Below the pieces are notes generated by a model. That model did not search any database. It was not told the DNA's origin and saw nothing but the letters and a program-made list of their open reading frames with translations. Below, one piece after another: positions 48,331 to 59,715 of a stretch of DNA of 64,000 nucleotides. The stretch is taken from assembly GCA_023055505.1 (NCBI GenBank), contig JALIRH010000044.1:3038001-3102000 (forward strand), given 5' to 3'. Every line of letters begins with the position of its first letter. The stretch's first letter is position 1. Source of the stretch: Callipepla californica brunnescens (Eukaryota > Chordata > Aves > Galliformes > Odontophoridae). Position numbers and translations under genes: made by a program.

Positions 48331-51300
48331 AATCTTGAGGGCACTGGAAGCAGCTTTTTCTCTTTTGCATCATGTTTGATCCTTGGCTGCAGATCAGATG
48401 AGAACTTTCCCTCCTGCTGAACAAGTTATTCCTCTTCTTTGCTTCTCATATCTATTCTGGCTGAAGCACACCTTCAGAAGGCAGCAGGACAGAAGGACTG
48501 CCCATGTAAAAGTGATGAAGGGTGAGAAGACCCACATTGCTCCCCTGTCTTTTAGTTTTGTTCCAGTTAAGTCTAGAAATACTGCAACAAAGGAAAACTT
48601 TCTCTGTAAAATTCTTGCAGAGATTCAGAGTCAGCAGCTCAGGGAACCCTGCAGCATGTTGATAAGCAACACTGCACAGCATTTTCTACTGCATATGGGC
48701 CAAAACCAGTTGAATTGAGAACAGATTTTTATATGACTTGACTCAAGAGCAGGACTCATAACATTTTAAAATGACAGATATGTTATAGTGTTTTCATTCT
48801 GTTTACATGGCTGAGAAAGTGACCCCTCTTACTTTTCATAGCTGCCATCTGTTGGTCGAATTCATTCCAGTGCAATCAAGTAATAAGTCTTTCTTTTTTT
48901 TTTTTTTAGTGGGTTGTTTTATTTTTTCCTTTTGTTTTATTCTGTTTTGAATTATTATTGTCTCTGGGAATTTAATTCCAAGTTTTCAGATCAGTGAGTG
49001 GGACAAGTATTTCTCTCATTCTTACAGCGGTTGCTTGAAATATCCTCTCTTTCTGCTTGCTTGCAAGTTGTTCAAAAAGATAAACCAACCAAAACTGAAC
49101 CTTTGAACAGGTGAGCACTCAGTCAAAGAGGTGGAATGATTGATTTGAAGCCTCCTCACAATGCTTTGTTGAGGTCAACAGAGGATACTAATTAAAAGAT
49201 CAGTATCAATGTGGCTAAGGTTTCAGGCCCATTGAGAGCTGAAGTACTCCAACAGTCTCTTAAAAAAGAGAAAGACCACATATTATTCCCTAGAACAAAG
49301 CTTCTTCCACAAATTCCCCTCCAATAAAATCATATCTAGTCCATTCTTATTAAGCAGTGATTTGCTTTACATATTTTTATCAACAATCTCTGCTTCTACA
49401 TTGTTTGAAGTCATAAGGAAGCAGAAACAGAGAAGTTTCTGCCCAGAGGGAAGGTACAGGAATGGGCACAATCCCAGCAGCCTGGAGAATGTGCTGCTTT
49501 TCTAAGGGACTGATGTGTGGTGTCTCCATTTGTGCTGGGGATCCTGGCTCCCAGAATCTTCAGACATTGCCAGCAGATGACCTGGGACCCCAGTCTTCCT
49601 GCAGGTGTCTCTTTGAAGGTGGCACCAAGGAGTTTCAAACCCCTGCAGCAATGTTGTGAACTTCCAGAGAAAGACCTATGGATGCGTATAAAGAAGAGCA
49701 TATGCCTCTTCTGGTGCTGTTAAAAATCTAGGATGGTACTGGAACACTGGAGGCTACTCTGATAGAGACAAGAAGTAAATAAAACAGTCTCTTTATTTCA
49801 ATATGGGCAACAGGAATGCTCTTTCTGTCCCCCTGGCATTGAGGAATGGGATGGAGAGAATTGGTCTTTGTTTTGAAAGCATTGGAAATCAGAGACTTTC
49901 AAAGCATTTACAGGCAAATGCCTATAATTTAAGAAGATTGTAGGAGAGTTTTAGTTACTGTAACAGTTCAATTACCTATAAAAAATGTGATTTACCAAAA
50001 AACTTTGAAGAAGCTAAAGATGGTGCCACTTTTTTGTTTCAGAATGACCATATTTAAAAAATGTTGACTAGCTTCATATTTTTACAAGGTCCTTAGGGAT
50101 CCTCTGCAAATTTCTTGTATTTTTTTTTTAACTAGAAACCCATGATATACTGCTTATTAGTTTTTACCTGCATTTAGATTTCTGTCAAACAAAGTTCTGA
50201 TAATCACTATAATAAGGGCTGTGTTTATTTTCCTACATAAATTTTCTTGATATAAAACATCTCACAGGAAAAATGTCTGTTTTGTAAAAAGCATTTTCTT
50301 CCAACAAAAAATAAAACCCAAAACACTCACACTCACAGTTTGTTTAAAAGTGTTTAATTTATTTCAGAGTTGGTCAGGAAAGAGAAAATGAAATGAAAAA
50401 AAAAAAGTGGGCTGCTGGGAATAAAGGCAGCAACCTCTCTGACTGGCTGCATGTGTGGGTGGTAGTGTCTGTGCCTTTGCTTTATAAGCACAAATGACTT
50501 CTGAAATTTCATCTTGATGATCTTTGGTTAAGGTGGACCAACTATTCAATGTGTGCTGTCCAACATACAAAAGATTTTATCTTCCACCTTAAAGCAATTA
50601 CTTAGCTGGATTTTAGACAGCCAGGTAAAGACCAGTGGAGAATCACTGCAAAAACAGAGGTCAGGTTAGACAGCTTTGGCTTGCATTTCACCTAGCTCCC
50701 TAGTACATAGTGTGCCAGAGGTGGGCACCAGATGAAAGGTGAGCAGAGGAGTTGGTGAAAGGGGTGATGACAGATGGGTACCACCCCTACATTCCTCTGC
50801 AGATGCTTTTTTCACATCTGTTTGGCATTTCAAGGGTTATTTTCCTCTGAGCATCATTCAGAGACATCCAAGCAAGTGAGATCTTGCACTTGAAAGGCCA
50901 GAAAGGAGAAAAATTTACCAGGGAGGTACATCTTACACATGTGATAAAGTGTGGCTGTATAAATTAAAGAGCTGACTGAGCCTCTAAAGAAATATGGACT
51001 ATCCAGCCTCTGTCCTGAAATCATTGGGGTCTCTGGGTTTTCCTTTTCCTTGCAGTGAGAAGGTATTTTTCCAATGGCCTGAACTCCTGATTTTAACTTT
51101 TGCAGATCCGTAAGTGGATGTATTTTGTTACTCCCCAGATGCTACTATTTTAACGTCTGGATGATCTTCAGAAAATAGGACTCAGATGCTTAAAATTCTT
51201 CCTGGGGGAACAAACCATTCTTTGCCTTTTAAAATTTCCTTTTCATACTATGGGTTTTTGCTTAGCTGTATCCCCACAAATGAAGCCATAGCCCTATCTA

Positions 51301-54300
51301 TGCTTCTATCACCTTCTATCTTGCCTGCAATGTGCTATGCCTGGGCATGAGGCCTCTAGCCCTGGAAATACCAGTGGGCACCAAATGCTGCAGCATTCCT
51401 CCTCTGCAGTGTGGAGAGAGCAACCACCCTCTCTCTTTCTCTGCCTGCTAGTAATGTGGGTGGACAGAGGTGTTCATTCAGAAACCGAGCCTTTCAAGTA
51501 TATTAATTGAATGTCTGTGCTCTCTGAGTTACCAGTTCTGCTGCAAATGAGAGAAGTGGCAATGATCTTTCCATGGAAGCTTCCTGTGGATTTTATGGAG
51601 GACCGCTATAGCATTGTTACATTAATACAGTAAGCAAATCAGTGTTGTAATTGAATCTGAGGCAATGGGACACTATGAGGCATTAGTGAGCTCAAGTAGC
51701 AGGTGTCCACTCTTAGTTACAGGATTCCCATCCCAGAGGACGTGTGTGCCATTGCTTATATTCTTAAAGCACCTCTGAGCTTTGGGATCAATGAGGTGTC
51801 TTATTGTTTTTGGAAATGGATTTGCTCTATCTGATTCACTGTAGGGAGTTAAGAGCTCACTATAGAAAGCCCACTTGCTCCTGGCAGTTTCCTTGCAAAA
51901 CCCACTGCTGAGCTGTCAAGGACTATATTCTTTCTGTATGTGAATACTGAATATGGAATGTGGTCCACTGAAAAAAGAAAAAGTCTTCAGTCTGAAACTT
52001 CACCTAAGATTTTTGCTTTACTATTGAATTTTTTGTCATTATTTCATTAACTCCTGAAAAATGTTGTATGATGGGAGACTAGGGAAGTAGGAAAGTTTTG
52101 ATTTTTTCCCATGGTATCTGATGTGTAGACAAGGCTACCTTTCCATTTTTGTCAGGATGAGAGCCGCTCAGGATAAGGACGTTCAAGGCTGCCGCACACC
52201 AGACACAGGCCATATTTGGGTAACTTTCTTCATGAGAATCATGTACAACTTTCAGACTAAATCTTCAAGGCACGCTGTGGCAGGGATCCAGCCTATCTAA
52301 AAGATTGCCTGTAGCTTTGGAATGAGGACAGTCAATGAAAATCCTTTCCCAAACCACACGGAGACTTTTTGGTTCCCAAAGAAAACTCTGTGTGACAAGG
52401 CCTTCTCAGGAATGGATGCTTGTGTTTTCCTCCATGGTGATAGGGACGCAAATGCTGCTGGATGTTGGGCTTTGAGAGGTCACCATTGAGCACTATGGTC
52501 CCTGTGGTTTTCTTTACATGGGAAATGTGCTCATTCCAGGTCCCTCTGCCAGGATAAGAGTGGATGGACTCATACAGGAACACAGCCCTGTAGCCAAACA
52601 GTGAGATCTTTGCATCTTTTCTCAGCCAAAAATGTGCTTTCTCCACACTGTACCTATTAGCCAAACTCTTCAAGAGGGCAGTGGAAAGCTTAAATGAGAG
52701 TGATAGGATTAGTAGCTATGCTAGTTGGCTAACTTGTAGGCCAGCATCATGACCCCAGAGAAGTTACAAGTTGGTTTTAAGAAGGATACTGCATGTGATC
52801 TTTTTTTTCTATTACAGTTACTTTTAGTAAAACAGCCTCTACTAGGTGTTGGCAGTGGCCTGAGTATTCCTTAAGGGAAGAAAGGCAGAGCTCCATGGTG
52901 AAGGCAGTAACTAAGGTGCCCCACTACTTTGAAGGCTGTGGCACCAGCCTCTCATATGGTTGAAGTTCAGGGGAACTTTCACCACAAATACTGAAGTTCC
53001 CATAAGGGTTTTTGTTCATAGTCAGTTGATGACTAACAAACACCGGGCTCAGAAAATAATATGTATTAAATATGATCACGGATTTACAGACTGTATTCCT
53101 AAAACTCTAGAGGGCAAGGTATTAGGAAGAGGATAGAACCATTTGTTTTAGTTATATTAAATGGAAACTCTAGACAGTGTCTGAGTCTGCCTACTCCTAC
53201 TGCTAACACCACCTGGCAGAAAGGTTATATCATTATTATCTGCTGTTTATTATTCTCCTTCTAAAAATCTTTTAGTCAACCAACCAGGAATAGATACAAT
53301 ACCATGGGCTCTGTAAGACCAGGCTCAAATGAGGGAAAGCATCAGATAGGGAAAGTGGTTGGAAGCACTTTTTATTCTGCTATATGGGTAATCCTTGGAA
53401 ATGCCAAGAGGATCTAGGTGAAAAAAGCCTATCTGTAGGGAGGGATGACAAGTAATATTTTTCACAAAGATACAGAGCAGCTGTAGTTATGCTTCTGTAG
53501 TGCCATTCCTCCCTGTGGCCAGCAACTAAACAAGACTGTGGGGAGGGCCATGCCTGTGTGGTGGGTACCAGGCATGCAGGTTCTACCAGAAGATCTGCAA
53601 TCTTCTCCAGGGCACTGCAGGATTACCAAGCTCTGTAACCCACTTTGCTCTTTTTATGCTTCCATTTGAACGTAGAGGGTGTAGAAGCTGACCCAGAGAT
53701 GTCCACTTAGAGTTCTTGGGGCTGTGTAGAAGGTACATGTTCTTTCCAGGCCCTGTTGTTCTGCCTGTGCAAAGTAGGTCCAAGCTGCTGACCTCAACCC
53801 CCTCAGTAAAGCAGGGAAACAGAGTCCATTTTTCTCCGTGGTTCCTCCTGTGAAGGTATGAGACTCACAAGAGCTCTTTTAACACAGCAACCACAGTGAA
53901 CCCACCAGGAAAAATAAGTTAATTCTTAAAAATAAACAGCTGGCCATAAAAGAGCCCAGGAAAACCCTGGCCTCTGCACTTCTGATAGCCTAGGGGTCTC
54001 AATGACAAATCACCCTTGCTACCTACCCCAGTGAATATTCCCAGCTTGTCAGCCCAGCTAATTGTTTTGGAGTGGATGTAATACATCTTCTGCCAGGAAA
54101 GGTTTGTGAGGCACGTGATGCAGCAAACGATTTTCTGTTTATCTAATCTCTTCTCTTGCTGCTATCATTGCAGAGATATACAAACTCCTTTATAGCTTCC
54201 CTCCAGCCACTGCTCTGGTTACAAGCTTAAACAGGTCCTTGCTCATTTTAGAGCTACATGCTTTTTTAAGCAAATGAATGCAATAATACCAGGCTGTTAT

Positions 54301-57300
54301 CATCCCTCAGCAGGTAAGGCTGTTTGCTGTCCATACTCAGTCTGGTTTCAACAGTAATGATCTTTGCAGAAATTTCTTTCCTCTTGACAGTTGCTTGGCT
54401 AGGACACAGCTCTGCTGCTTTTTGCTCATCTCACATGTGTAGAAATGACCCTAATTCTATCCAAAATACTGAAATAAGCTAAAAAGCAGATCAACATAAC
54501 CAAGTCACAGTAAGGTACAAGGGTCCTGATTTCTGCTGATGGGACAATACAGCTCACTAGAAGATGCATAGGAAAAGCTGAAGGAAGATGGAACCTTCAT
54601 ACACCATCTAGTATCCAGTACACATTCCTAAAGCAAGTGCTTAAGCTGCAAGCTGCAATAAAAATATGGCTTAGGGTGTAGGCCAGTACTATAAGTGACC
54701 TTTTCTCTATGTTGTCAGAGAGAAATATGAGACCAGAGAAGGTTTTATGGTCACCTATAATCTTCCTATCACTTCTGTAGTGAATGATTGGGCAGGCAAT
54801 TAAGTTTTAATTGAAAAATTGGAGGGAATAAGGGGAAAAATCAGAAAAAATAAACACTCAAGTCAGCAAGCCACATTAGTGACAGCAGCTAATGTTTCTA
54901 ACATGAGCTTTAAATCCTTAACCTCCCTCCAAAGCAAACATATGCATTGTTCATAACACTCCTAATTGGAAATATTTAGCCCTCCAAATAGAAGAAGTTC
55001 ATTCATATATTTGTTCAGGGTCTGGATGTATATTAATAGGTCATCTTATGGGAGATATGTTTAGATGTTTTTGAGATCACCTGCACAAAATATTTTGAGC
55101 TTGTAAGCTTAAGATCTTGGTTTTCTCTGAAAACAAGAAACAAGTTGGAAAGTATTGAAGTTTGCAAAGGTGGGGAAAATTAAGCAGGGATTTTCTTGTT
55201 CAGTACACAATGTCCAGCCTGAAGCTACCCAAGACCTGGTCTCAGGTGAGTCTGCACCTGCTGCAGTGATGTATTTGCTCTCCTGTAGTCTAAAGCCTGT
55301 GATTATCCTCAAGCATTTTAATTGGTGAGAGAAGGGAAGCAAGTTAACGAGCACATGCTGAAATATACCCACTGTCAGTGAGGACACACTAGAAGAAAAT
55401 CCAAACACAGGAACCAAGTGGCTCAAGTTTTTTGTTTCTAGGAATCAACTCCCATGTTGCTCTTGCCAGTGATGATTTACCATCTGAGAAAGTAGACCAT
55501 GTCCCACCACCAGGCATTGGCAGCATGAACTTCCCACTCATGGCCCCTGCACTTCCTTGGGTCCCAGAGAGAAGTCCATCCTGTGGGGGTTGATTTCTTC
55601 TTGTGGTTGGTGTCTGATGAGGGCGGTGGGTCGGGGAGCTGAGAAGAGAAAGTACTGAGGTTTTCATAGGCAGTAGTCCCCTAATAGTCTTGGAATTTAA
55701 ACATTTTTTTAGGTTTTTTTTATGTTAGGGAAATTTAACATTATGAAATTACATAGGAATTTTGTAAGGCTGCTTTGACACTGGAAGTATACATATGAAA
55801 ACACACTGTCCTTTTAGCTTTGCATTACAAGCTCATTTTTAACTTGAAATTGTCTTTTTTTCCACTCACTCATTCAGGAAATAGTAATTTTTCTCACCAT
55901 CCTGGAAAAAGGAACAGGAAAAAATCAATATTTCTATGTTCATATAGAATGGAACATGACAAATGCATTTTCAAGCCATCTCAACCTTTGCTGTGAATAT
56001 TTTCCCTTTGTCCCTCTGAGTGCCCCAGATCCAGATGGGGTTTGCAAACTGCTGCTGGGGCTCCTCATCCTGGGAAATACCATGGTAGGAAATTACTTGC
56101 CACTGCTGCAGCTGTAAGGAGGACAGAGCCTGTCTTGGGCAGAAACTGGCCTGTGATTCTCTGCTAATAAATAAACATCTCTGTTTCCCTTTTGCACTGC
56201 GCAACTTGATGGTAAAGGTTTCAAAGCAATGTTGAGCTGACATCAAAAAAACAGGCTCTCTAAGGCAAATAAAGGGAGATTTATTTTCTTATTCAGGTTT
56301 CTCAAAGGCTCCTTCTCTGTGCCCTTTCTATACACAATGGTTTTCACCATTCAGGAATGCTTTCATTTAATGTCTCAAGTAGCTTTTTGTGTCTCCTAGT
56401 ATCTTTCTTTAACCATAAAATAAACATCCTTTCCCTAACTGGTCTAATGATATTTTAGGGGTGACATGACAATCATTGATCCACAATATAATTTTTTCAC
56501 TCAATGGACTCTAAGACACTGTTCTCACTAGGCCAATCTCTGTGATCTGATTTTCCCATAAAAGTTTGCTCAGTAAAATGCTGTAAATATGTTATATTTT
56601 TTGAGCCAAAGTAGACAGAAAATGTGGAGAATGTAACAGCTTTTATATTGTCACAGCCTATCTCCTGCACTATGTTGGAGCAGAAGCAGCAGTATGAGTT
56701 CCTGCACTGTGGTGTCACCTGCAGGGGACAGGGCTTTATTCACAACTCTGTTGGCATGGCCATGGGGCAGGGAGGGAGATCCTTATTACTGGGTGAGATC
56801 TATGGAAGTTTTGTCTCACAGCTACTTTGCCAGGCCCAGATTGCTGGTGAAAGCAAACAGATGGACAAGACGGAGCAGACCTGGTCTGAGTGCAGTTTTA
56901 CATTCTTCTCTAAAGTCTGAGGAAAAGAACTGGCCCTCCAGCACAACCAGCTGCCACTGGAGTTAGTGAACCAGGCAGTGCATGCCTCATGTTCCTGATG
57001 ATTTTTTCATTTTTTTCTTTTAACTGGACAAATAAGATATTGCTACAACGATGATGAGATGTCAGCATATTAAGCAGCAGACACTGGTGTGCAGGGGTGC
57101 CTGCCTGTGAGATGAATTCCTGCACAGTGATAATGGGTTGTGGGGATTTCCTGCGTGACTGCATGAGTTGGAGCCATCTGTCAGCAGCTTTCTGTGGTGA
57201 CAGGCCAATGCCAAAAAGATGGATGGAGGGAATCCAAAGAGAGAGACCTTCCCAGCTGCAGGGGAGGCCGAGCCATGGACCGAGCTGGATAGATTTACTG

Positions 57301-58026
57301 TCTGCCTCATTCTTATAAGGACCAATTGCTTTCCCATTTTTATTTCTTTTTCTTTTTTTGGTCTATGTACATGTGATATTTTGGTATTAGGACATTCCCC
57401 AGGTACTGCATTAGCTGCTGGGAAGAGAACTGGAGGGTCTCAGCTGAGGAAACCATGGGACATCCTTGGCAGTTGTACCTCAAAGCCTGTCTGGATGTGG
57501 GAGTGTGTTTTACTCCAGCCCCGGCTTTCAAAGGCTGAGAAGACAAATCAGGAAGAGGCTGAGGGAGCTCAGTTGTTATCTGTAGCAAGACAGAGATAAA
57601 AGGTGTAGCTTAAAGTAGCTGTTTTGTGCTCTGACAACAGCTTATCAAAACATTCGTATCTCCTTTGACTTAATGTACTTTTTGGTTATTCTGTGGGCTA
57701 ACCTACATTGCCAATTCATTACAATTCAAGCGTGCCCTTGTTGGTTTTGAACTCTTTTTGAACAAATGGTTTTAGTGGTGATTTATGTTTAAGAAATAGG
57801 AGCTGCCTGATACTGGTGAGCTATCCTAGAACAACAAACCAGCCAGGCAGAGCAGTTGTTTTAATAGTGCTGTTTTGTGGCAGTGTGGATTAAATGTCCA
57901 GCCTGTCTAAGATTTCTGTGCTTTCTTTGTGGTACTGGAATTGCTGAACTGAGGTAGTTTAAGGCTACAAGTCAGGGACACCAGAGAAAAGCAGTACCTT
58001 TCATTAGGCAAAAGTCTTGTGTAACT
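48331..58026. other. Long unique stretch without a supported gene
   Basis: About 9.7 kb with very little repeat content. It has a T14 run at 48894-48907 followed by a T-rich stretch, and an A11 run near 50396-50406. A short inverted pair, AATAAA...TTTATT, lies at 49779-49798. The part at 54090-54315 combines CACGTG, TGTTTATCTAATC and AATGCAATAATACC words and looks enhancer-like. The longest open frames are 126 codons (57219-57599, plus) and 118 codons or fewer elsewhere. None is recognised. No CR1 copy found. Confidence 0.45.
48894..48907 (+). repeat. Poly(T) tract
   Basis: Fourteen consecutive T, followed after AGTGGG by another T-rich stretch up to about 48950. Low-complexity sequence with no recognised element. 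Confidence 0.85.
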
Positions 58027-58062
58027 TGAAGGATCACCTAGGTTTTTCCAACTCTGTCATTT
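58027..58062 (+). mobile_element. Possible CR1 3'-end stub, plus strand
   Basis: 'cttgaaggatcacctaggtttttccaactctgtcattt' resembles the last part of a CR1 3'UTR ('ggatgatcacctaggtcccttccaactctgtgatt'). It is very short and could be coincidental. A clearer old CR1 piece starts about 75 bases further on in the same orientation. Confidence 0.3.
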
Positions 58063-58137
58063 AGTCTAATAAAAGATATGGCATCCCCTTTCAAACTCTT
58101 GTTGTGGGCATTTTAAAATAGGGCATACTTCTAAAGA

Positions 58138-58400
58138 AGCAGAAAAATTGGAGAGGATGCAGTGGAAAGCCACGCACACCCAAAAAGTAATCAGAGAATT
58201 TGTGATTGCTTTGCAGTATGGAAATTAAGGAGCTCAGGCTGCTTAGCTCATCAAGAAACAAGAAGAGCCTTACTCAGACTGGTAGGTGCCTTGGTGGGAA
58301 GAGCTCACCCAGTTGAGAAGGGCTATTTACTCTAGCAGAGTCACAGTGAGAACCACAGCTGTGATGGTGGAGATTAAGTTTGAACTATAAATAAGGCATT
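58138..58400 (+). mobile_element. Old CR1 (L3/Y-like) fragment, plus strand
   Basis: 'ttggagaggatgcagtggaaagccac' corresponds to the ORF2 motif LERVQxxAT. It is followed by 'aattaaggagctcaggctgcttagct' (the LRELxLFSL region), 'agggctatttactctagcagagtcaca' and 'gtgagaaccacagctgtgatggtggagattaagtttga' (the R-G/N...KL...KF region). The order fits the older amniote CR1 lineage. The copy is heavily mutated, with several stops. The C-terminal part may continue weakly to about 58480. Confidence 0.75.
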
Positions 58401-59296
58401 ATCATACTGCTGTAGTAGATTGTAAGCTTTTCTTTACACTCAATATGACAGTAATGGAATGAAAATAAAGGCTCTGCACTTCACATTGACTGATCTTTTC
58501 CACTCTTATAAAGAGTAAGTCTGCAAATGACTTAAAAGAGCATGGGATTAACTCCGAAGAGTCTGAAATCCTGCAGTCTCTAAGGCTAAGGACACAGCAC
58601 ATGGGACTCTCGTGTTTGCCATCCTCCTCCAGAGCCAGTGAAACACTGCACAGCCAGACACATGCCATAAATAATGAATGGCCAGAACAGCCAGTTGGAG
58701 ACCACTAAGCATAGGAAGGATTTAATGGTTAGACGAGGATTTAAGAGACTTGCTCTGTCCAAGAGAGTTAGCGTCTCTTCCCTTCCCTCCCATTTGTCTC
58801 TGAAGATAAATGTGTGAAGGCTTGCAGTCAGCTCACATGCTGCAAACTGAAGGCTAGGTGCTTAAGAACTCATCAAAAGATGTCATACAACAAACAGGTT
58901 GGTGGCTGACAAGACAAGCTTTCAGGAGAATTCAAAACCTTTCTGTTGTAGACAGCATAGCAAACATTTGTCTGACTGTTCAAAATACACTGTCCTAGCT
59001 ACTCAAGGCCTGCTGTCCTGTCATCTGTCCCCCATTTCTGAGTGTGCTCTCTGCATATGGCCTCACCAGGTTTCTCCTTTACTTGCCTCCTGGTTTCTCT
59101 CCTCCACAGTTCTTCTGCATTCAGTACAAACAAAGTCCTTCAGCTGACACACACCAAAAGACTTGAAGACAGAAAGCAGCTTGCCACCTTTTTTGCACTG
59201 AAGCAACCAAATTGTACCAAGATGTCAGTGGTTTCGGCCCATTTAGCAACGTGCTCCCTTCTGGCTGCAAAGTTGCAAAGCTTGAATCAGAATTGT
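58401..59296. other. Unique non-coding sequence between CR1 copies
   Basis: No gene seen. Open frames of 82-95 codons occur in three frames over 58402-59329 and have no recognisable content. Confidence 0.45.
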
Positions 59297-59715
59297 TTTA
59301 GTTGTAAGACATCCTTAAGGGTCATCTAATCCAATTTGCCTGCAATGAACAGGGACACCTAACAGCTCGATCCTATTGCTCAGAGAACTGTCCAGCCTGA
59401 CCTTGGATGTCTCCAGGGATGTGAAACCCATCACCGCTCTGGGCAACATGTGCCAGTGCCTCACCACTCTTAACTGCAAGTGTTTCATCCCACGGATCAT
59501 TTTTGTGGCCTTTCTCTGGATGTGCTCCAACAGATCCACATCTTTCCTGTACAGAGGACTTCACATGTGGATGCAGTACTCCTGGTGATATCTCACCAGC
59601 ACAGAGCAGAGGGTCAAAATCACCTCCCTCACCATGCTGGCCATGCTTCTTTAGATGCACCTAAGTATAAAATTGGCTTTCTGTACTGCAAGGGCACTCC
59701 TGGTTTGCTGAGGAC
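59297..59715 (-). mobile_element. CR1 LINE 3' fragment, minus strand, with in-frame internal deletion
   Basis: The left side carries the antisense 3'UTR signature ('cttaagggtcatctaatccaa', 'cagggacacctaacagct'). On the minus strand the peptide reads MDLLEHIQRKATKMIRGMKH, then directly RVVRHWHMLPRAV and SLETSKVRLDSSLSN. In complete CR1 ORF2 these two blocks are separated by roughly 80 residues (the EERLRELGLFSLEKRRL and following region). Here they are joined near 59475 without breaking the frame. Further right, 'tggatgcagtactcctgg' and 'atcacctccctcaccatgctggcc' continue the ORF2 antisense up to about 59715. A short frame is still open (59315-59539), but the element is a dead fragment. Confidence 0.92.

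Noticed and set aside
49779..49798. AATAAA...TTTATT inverted pair as a bidirectional polyadenylation site
   Set aside because: No transcript body or downstream GU-rich element is evident on either side, and short AT palindromes are common in this composition.
59315..59539. Minus-strand frame as a gene
   Set aside because: It is CR1 ORF2 with an internal deletion, not a host gene.
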